From JAXMHN01 sp964578605 (GTDB lineage: Bacteria; Verrucomicrobiota; Verrucomicrobiia; Limisphaerales; SIBE01): a stretch of 17,330 nt of DNA. The position numbers were made by a program, and so were the translations under genes. The notes beneath the pieces are model-generated. The model was not told the origin of the DNA, did no database searches, and saw nothing but the letters and a program-made list of their open reading frames with translations. This document shows, piece by piece, positions 14,018 through 17,330 of the stretch. Location: contig CAZODO010000118.1 in assembly GCA_964578605.1 (NCBI GenBank), forward strand, positions 1 to 17,330. Direction: 5' to 3'. Each line of letters starts with the position of its first letter. Positions within the stretch are counted from its first letter, which is position 1.

Positions 14018-14983
14018 CTAAAGAACCCCGGCGGTCACTTCGATAATTCGCTGCAGGGTCGTCTTGGGGCGGAATCCGGCAAGCCGCTCCAGCTTGGCGA
14101 TCACCGGCTTGCGGCGCAGCATATCCTGGAACCCTGCGGCGTAGGCGTCGTCGTAGGACTCGTAAACGACTTTGGACGCGGATCTCAGGGAGCGGATCAC
14201 CAGGTCCGCCAATGCGCGAATCGAGACTTCCTCGGTGCTGCCGATATTGACCACTTGACCCCGGGCCGCGGGAGCGTTCTGCAACCGGATCAGGGCCTCC
14301 ACGGTGTCCGCAACATAACAGAAGCAGCGCGTCTGGCGTCCGTCGCCGTAAACCTTGAGCGGTTCACCCTTTTTCGCAGCCGCGATAAAGCGCGGGAGCA
14401 CCATTCCATATTGGCCCGTTTGCCTGGGGCCCACGGTGTTGAACAACCGGGCAATCACGACGGGCAGGGCCTTCTCGTTGGCGTAGGCCAAGGCCAGGAA
14501 CTCGTCCATCAGCTTCGAACAGGCATAACTCCACCGGCCCAGGTAAGGGGGCCCGATCAGGAGATCGTCCTCCTCGTCGAACGCGGGCTTCTGGCTTTTG
14601 CCATAGACCTCCGAGGTCGAGGCGAGCAAGACAGGCGTGCCCGCGTTTCCGGCGGCTTTCAAAAGGACCTCTGTCTCATGGAGGTTGGTCTCGATCGTTC
14701 GGATGGGCGAATGCACCACCAGTTCGACGCCAACCGCTGCGGCCAGGTGATAGATCCCAGCCGAGTTTGCGGCCAGGGAGGCCAATTCACGGCATTCAGA
14801 GACTTTGCATTCGAAAACGCGCAGCCCGGGATGCCCTTCGACCGCCCGGAGGTTCTCGAGAGTGCCGGTCGAACAATCATCGATCACCGCGACAGGGTGA
14901 CCCTCCCGCAGCAGGCGTTCGACAAGGTGCGACCCGATAAACCCGGCGCCCCCAGTCACAAGAATCTGGTTTGGTTCAGGCAC
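14018..14983 (-). CDS. NAD-dependent nucleotide-sugar epimerase/dehydratase
   Basis: This extended short-chain dehydrogenase/reductase has 321 residues. Features are the NAD-binding GGAGFIG at 11-17 in ILVTGGAGFIGSHL, HLAAAVG near 79-85, the catalytic Ser/Thr in STSEVYG (122-128), and Tyr153/Lys157 in YACSK. A substrate-domain stretch RLFNTVGPRQTGQYGMVLPR follows, as in UDP-glucuronate decarboxylase, UDP-glucose 4-epimerase and GDP-mannose dehydratase relatives. The exact reaction cannot be assigned. I chose the GTG at 14983 because family members begin a few residues before ILVTGG; a TTG start at 15025 would overlap the amidase gene and add a charged tail with no family counterpart. It lies 10 nt after the amidase stop and is the last gene of that operon. 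It probably supplies a sugar nucleotide for an envelope polysaccharide. Confidence 0.88.
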   Translation of the reverse strand: MPEPNQILVTGGAGFIGSHLVERLLREGHPVAVIDDCSTGTLENLRAVEGHPGLRVFECKVSECRELASLAANSAGIYHLAAAVGVELVVHSPIRTIETNLHETEVLLKAAGNAGTPVLLASTSEVYGKSQKPAFDEEDDLLIGPPYLGRWSYACSKLMDEFLALAYANEKALPVVIARLFNTVGPRQTGQYGMVLPRFIAAAKKGEPLKVYGDGRQTRCFCYVADTVEALIRLQNAPAARGQVVNIGSTEEVSIRALADLVIRSLRSASKVVYESYDDAYAAGFQDMLRRKPVIAKLERLAGFRPKTTLQRIIEVTAGVL

Positions 14984-14993
14984 GATTAGGCGT

Positions 14994-16271
14994 CTATTGA
15001 AGCGCCTGAGCCACCGCTTCGGCAAGCTTCTGACGATACGCAGGCGTGCCGATCAGTTGAGCTTCGGACGCACTGGTGAGGTATCCGGCTTCCAAGAGCA
15101 CCGCAGGCCGGTTCTGGCCCTTCAACACTCCCATAAACCGGGCGCGCCGGACGCCACGGTCCTTTCGTCCCGAAGCCTTGAGCAAGGCGCGGTGGATCCG
15201 AACGGCAAAGTGGTAATTCTCGGCATCAAAAGCGTTATTGGGGAAGACCTGCTTGTGACCATCCTCGTAATGGCGAGTGAGGCTCGAAGGCATTCCCACA
15301 GGCGTGAGGCAGTACGTTTCGACGCCCCCTTGTTCGGATTTGGCCCGGGGTTCGTCGGTGGAATTAAAATGCAGGCTCACGAACAAGTCCGCATTCAATC
15401 GGTCAGCGATCGCCACCCGTTCCGCCAAAGGGATATCCACATCGTTCGTGCGGGTCAGGTGGACGGTCCAACCGCGGTTCTCCAGGAGGCGCGCGAGGCG
15501 AAAGCCCCAATCCAGCGCCAATTCCTTTTCGTACCGCGGACCCAAGGCTGACTTGGCGCCGAGATTGAAACCGCCATGGCCGGGATCGATGACGATGACC
15601 TTTCTCGCTTGTTGCAGAAGCTTCGGTTGCATCACCAGAGGTTCCAGCGTTTTCTCGAGGTCCAAAGCGTGAAAGAGCAGATCGTTCTCCGCGCGGCGCG
15701 GTGCGAATCCGAGTTCAAGGTTCAACCCGTTCCAAAGGACCGTGCGGTTGCCCGCCGTGGCTTCGAGCACACCTTGGCTTCCTTTGACCTGGCAAGTCCA
15801 GGTGGGCGTATTCCGAAGCCGCTCCGATTGACTCCAGCCATTTTGCAGGGCCCATTCCGACCACGGGACCCATGTGGACGCGAACCGGCGGGTCCGTTGG
15901 GCCGTGGCGTGTGGTGCAGGTTTGGGCGGGACGGAGTTGCTCGCCGGCGGCGAGATCACGACGTTGGTCTTGAGGGACGGGAGTTGATTTGATTGAGGCC
16001 GGTCCGGGGAGGCGAGCACCGCATCGGGCCGCGCTGCGTTGGCCGGGAGCACGGGAACCCACAGCGCAGCCCGGTTTGATCTGGCGGGGGTGGAGGGCTG
16101 AACCGCTTCTGAGCTCAGGACAGGCGCCGAATTGGCGAACTGGGTGACAAAGAGCGCAGAATCGGGCGGCGCAGTCCGGTCTGTCGTCGTGGCAGGGGGC
16201 GTCGAACATGCACCCAGCGAAACCATCAGGACCACGGGCAAAACACGGAGCTTCCAGGACTTCAACACCAC
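14994..16271 (-). CDS. Lipoprotein N-acetylmuramoyl-L-alanine amidase (Amidase_3)
   Basis: The 425-residue product starts at GTG and has a lipoprotein signal: hydrophobic VLPVVLMVSLGA then Cys22, the lipid-modified residue. A low-complexity Pro/Ser/Thr linker (about 23-125) is followed by a beta-rich domain at about 130-215 resembling AMIN or copper-amine-oxidase-N-like domains. The catalytic Amidase_3 domain runs from about 224 to 425. Zinc ligands are His232 (DPGHGG), Glu248 (YEKELAL) and His301 (SLHFNS); the catalytic Glu394 is in LLEAGYLTS. It cleaves the bond between N-acetylmuramic acid and the stem peptide, for daughter-cell separation or wall turnover, probably anchored in the outer membrane facing the periplasm. 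It lies 42 nt after the hydrolase gene and 10 nt before the epimerase gene. Confidence 0.92.
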   Translation of the reverse strand: MVLKSWKLRVLPVVLMVSLGACSTPPATTTDRTAPPDSALFVTQFANSAPVLSSEAVQPSTPARSNRAALWVPVLPANAARPDAVLASPDRPQSNQLPSLKTNVVISPPASNSVPPKPAPHATAQRTRRFASTWVPWSEWALQNGWSQSERLRNTPTWTCQVKGSQGVLEATAGNRTVLWNGLNLELGFAPRRAENDLLFHALDLEKTLEPLVMQPKLLQQARKVIVIDPGHGGFNLGAKSALGPRYEKELALDWGFRLARLLENRGWTVHLTRTNDVDIPLAERVAIADRLNADLFVSLHFNSTDEPRAKSEQGGVETYCLTPVGMPSSLTRHYEDGHKQVFPNNAFDAENYHFAVRIHRALLKASGRKDRGVRRARFMGVLKGQNRPAVLLEAGYLTSASEAQLIGTPAYRQKLAEAVAQALQ

Positions 16272-16313
16272 GGCATTGTGCGGGACTCATTCCTTGAGAC
16301 AAGCCCGTTGTTC

Positions 16314-17204
16314 TCAAATCTGCTTGTTACGCTCCAACGGCCCCGCCGGCGCATCCGCTGCGGGGACGGACGGCAGGGATTTAACGAACCTTTGGAGCCC
16401 CTCCTGGTATTCCCTAAACCCCACGAACAGGGCGTCGTTATGGTCGCCGCGCAACTCCCAGAACAGCTTCGGTTCGCGCGCGGCGGCGAAAAGCGCTTGG
16501 CCATGGCGGTAAGAAATGAGCGTGTCCGCTCGGCTGTGCATGATGAGAAGGGGGACCTCCAGACGAGGCAACTTGCTCAGGTTATCGTAGCGGATCGAGC
16601 ACAACCATTGGACAGGCAGGATGGGGAAGAGCTCCGCCCCCAAAGCCGGCACACTCGTGAAAGCGCTCACGAGGACGAGTCCTGCCGTCGGCCTGCGCAA
16701 AGCGAGTTCGGTCGCCACGGCTCCGCCGAGGGACTCCCCAACCGCGAGGATACGCTTGGCGGGGAAACCCTTCTTTCGAAGCCATTCGTAAGCGGCCACG
16801 CCGTCCAGGTAGGTGCCTTCCTCCCCTGGACGCCCCTGGCTGCGTCCGTAGCCCCGGTAATCAAAGACGAACACCGACATCCCGACGCCCAACAAAGCCC
16901 GGCACGCGTCCAGGCGGTGGCTGATATTCCCGCCGTTCCCATGGCAGAAGACCGCAGCGTATTCCGGCGCGTGGGGTTCCGTGCTGGAAGAAAAGAACCA
17001 CCCATTCAGTTCGGTGCCGTCCTCGGCTTGGAAGGTCACGTCTTGCCAGGGGACCCCCAAATCGGCGCCACTGGCCTCGAGGGGCCTCGAGGGTTGATAC
17101 ACCTGGCGATGCTCAAACCAGCGAAACATAAAGCAAACCAACAGCGGCGCTACCAGCAGCCGAATCGTCCAACGCGCCGCTCGGGTGCGCATCCAGGAGC
17201 GCAT
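16314..17204 (-). CDS. Membrane-anchored alpha/beta hydrolase
   Basis: This 296-residue protein has an N-terminal membrane segment (about residues 12-30) and an alpha/beta-hydrolase fold of the ABHD13/ABHD17-like bacterial group. Motifs are the oxyanion-region HGNGG (88-92), FDYRGYGRSQG (115-125), nucleophile Ser158 in GESLGG, Asp227 in SRADTLIS and His255 in GDHND. A cap-like hydrophobic stretch follows the nucleophile elbow. It probably hydrolyses an ester, thioester or amide at the membrane; the substrate is unknown. I chose the ATG at 17204, which puts the membrane segment near the N-terminus; a GTG at 17240 would add 12 residues. No SD is evident. It is the first visible gene of the hydrolase-amidase-epimerase set. 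Confidence 0.86.
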   Translation of the reverse strand: MRSWMRTRAARWTIRLLVAPLLVCFMFRWFEHRQVYQPSRPLEASGADLGVPWQDVTFQAEDGTELNGWFFSSSTEPHAPEYAAVFCHGNGGNISHRLDACRALLGVGMSVFVFDYRGYGRSQGRPGEEGTYLDGVAAYEWLRKKGFPAKRILAVGESLGGAVATELALRRPTAGLVLVSAFTSVPALGAELFPILPVQWLCSIRYDNLSKLPRLEVPLLIMHSRADTLISYRHGQALFAAAREPKLFWELRGDHNDALFVGFREYQEGLQRFVKSLPSVPAADAPAGPLERNKQI

Positions 17205-17249
17205 GCCGCTATCGTAGGAGCCGATCGTTGGAAAAGCCACCTCAGATCA

Positions 17250-17270
17250 AGGGTGGGGCCGGCCCACCCT
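17250..17270. repeat. GC-rich hairpin at the right end
   Basis: AGGGTGGG (17250-17257) and CCCACCCT (17263-17270) form a perfect 8-bp stem with loop GCCGG, 45 bp upstream of the hydrolase ATG. It lacks a T-tract on either strand. It may be an operator, a rho-dependent or weak terminator for a gene beyond the window, or a leader hairpin of the hydrolase mRNA. Confidence 0.4.
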
Positions 17271-17330
17271 GCCGGTCTGAATCTCAGGTAGATGACATGG
17301 GTGTTGGCAGGTGAGCAAAACAGTTGCTAC

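Overview
The window is GC-rich bacterial chromosome with dense coding. It most likely comes from a Verrucomicrobiota genome of the Pedosphaera/Limisphaera type. This rests on a pseudopilin with an A|FTLIE processing site and a C-terminal H-X9-DG motif, on a Gld-like ABC operon carrying DUF4340 and AsmA-like genes, and on pseudo-repetitive TCGGCTTTCGG intergenic repeats. The assignment is by pattern recognition, not by a database search. I see no rRNA, tRNA, CRISPR array, insertion sequence or phage gene.

Layout from left to right. (1) 77-9720, minus strand: an HtrA/DegP-type periplasmic protease is followed by a tightly packed five-gene set, made of an ABC ATPase, an ABC-2 permease, a GldG-like auxiliary protein, a DUF4340 protein and a 1045-residue AsmA-like protein. 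Junctions inside the set are TAGATG, TAATG, 17 nt and 1 nt, so it is probably one transcript and one machine in the cell envelope. (2) 9827-10543, plus strand: a divergent pRiA4b ORF-3-like protein with zinc-binding motifs at both ends. The intergenic region between it and the protease holds three alternating copies of GGAACG/CGTTCC. (3) 10585-12569, minus strand: a DUF4197 exported protein followed by an unrecognised membrane protein with a coiled coil and four CxxC pairs. An AT-rich island upstream carries an extended -10 promoter, palindromes, phased direct repeats and a possible 25-codon leader ORF. (4) 12644-13176: about 530 bp of non-coding DNA with short direct repeats and the promoter of the next gene. 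(5) 13177-13923, plus strand: a type II secretion/pseudopilin-like protein, closed by a strong bidirectional terminator shared with the convergent genes. (6) 14018-17204, minus strand: an alpha/beta hydrolase, a lipoprotein N-acetylmuramoyl-L-alanine amidase and a nucleotide-sugar epimerase/dehydratase, closely spaced.

Most genes act in or on the cell envelope: protein quality control, ABC transport linked to an AsmA-like bridge candidate, pseudopilin, peptidoglycan hydrolysis and sugar-nucleotide metabolism. The two most interesting items are the Gld-like ABC/DUF4340/AsmA operon, whose substrate is unknown, and the elaborate control region upstream of the DUF4197 gene.
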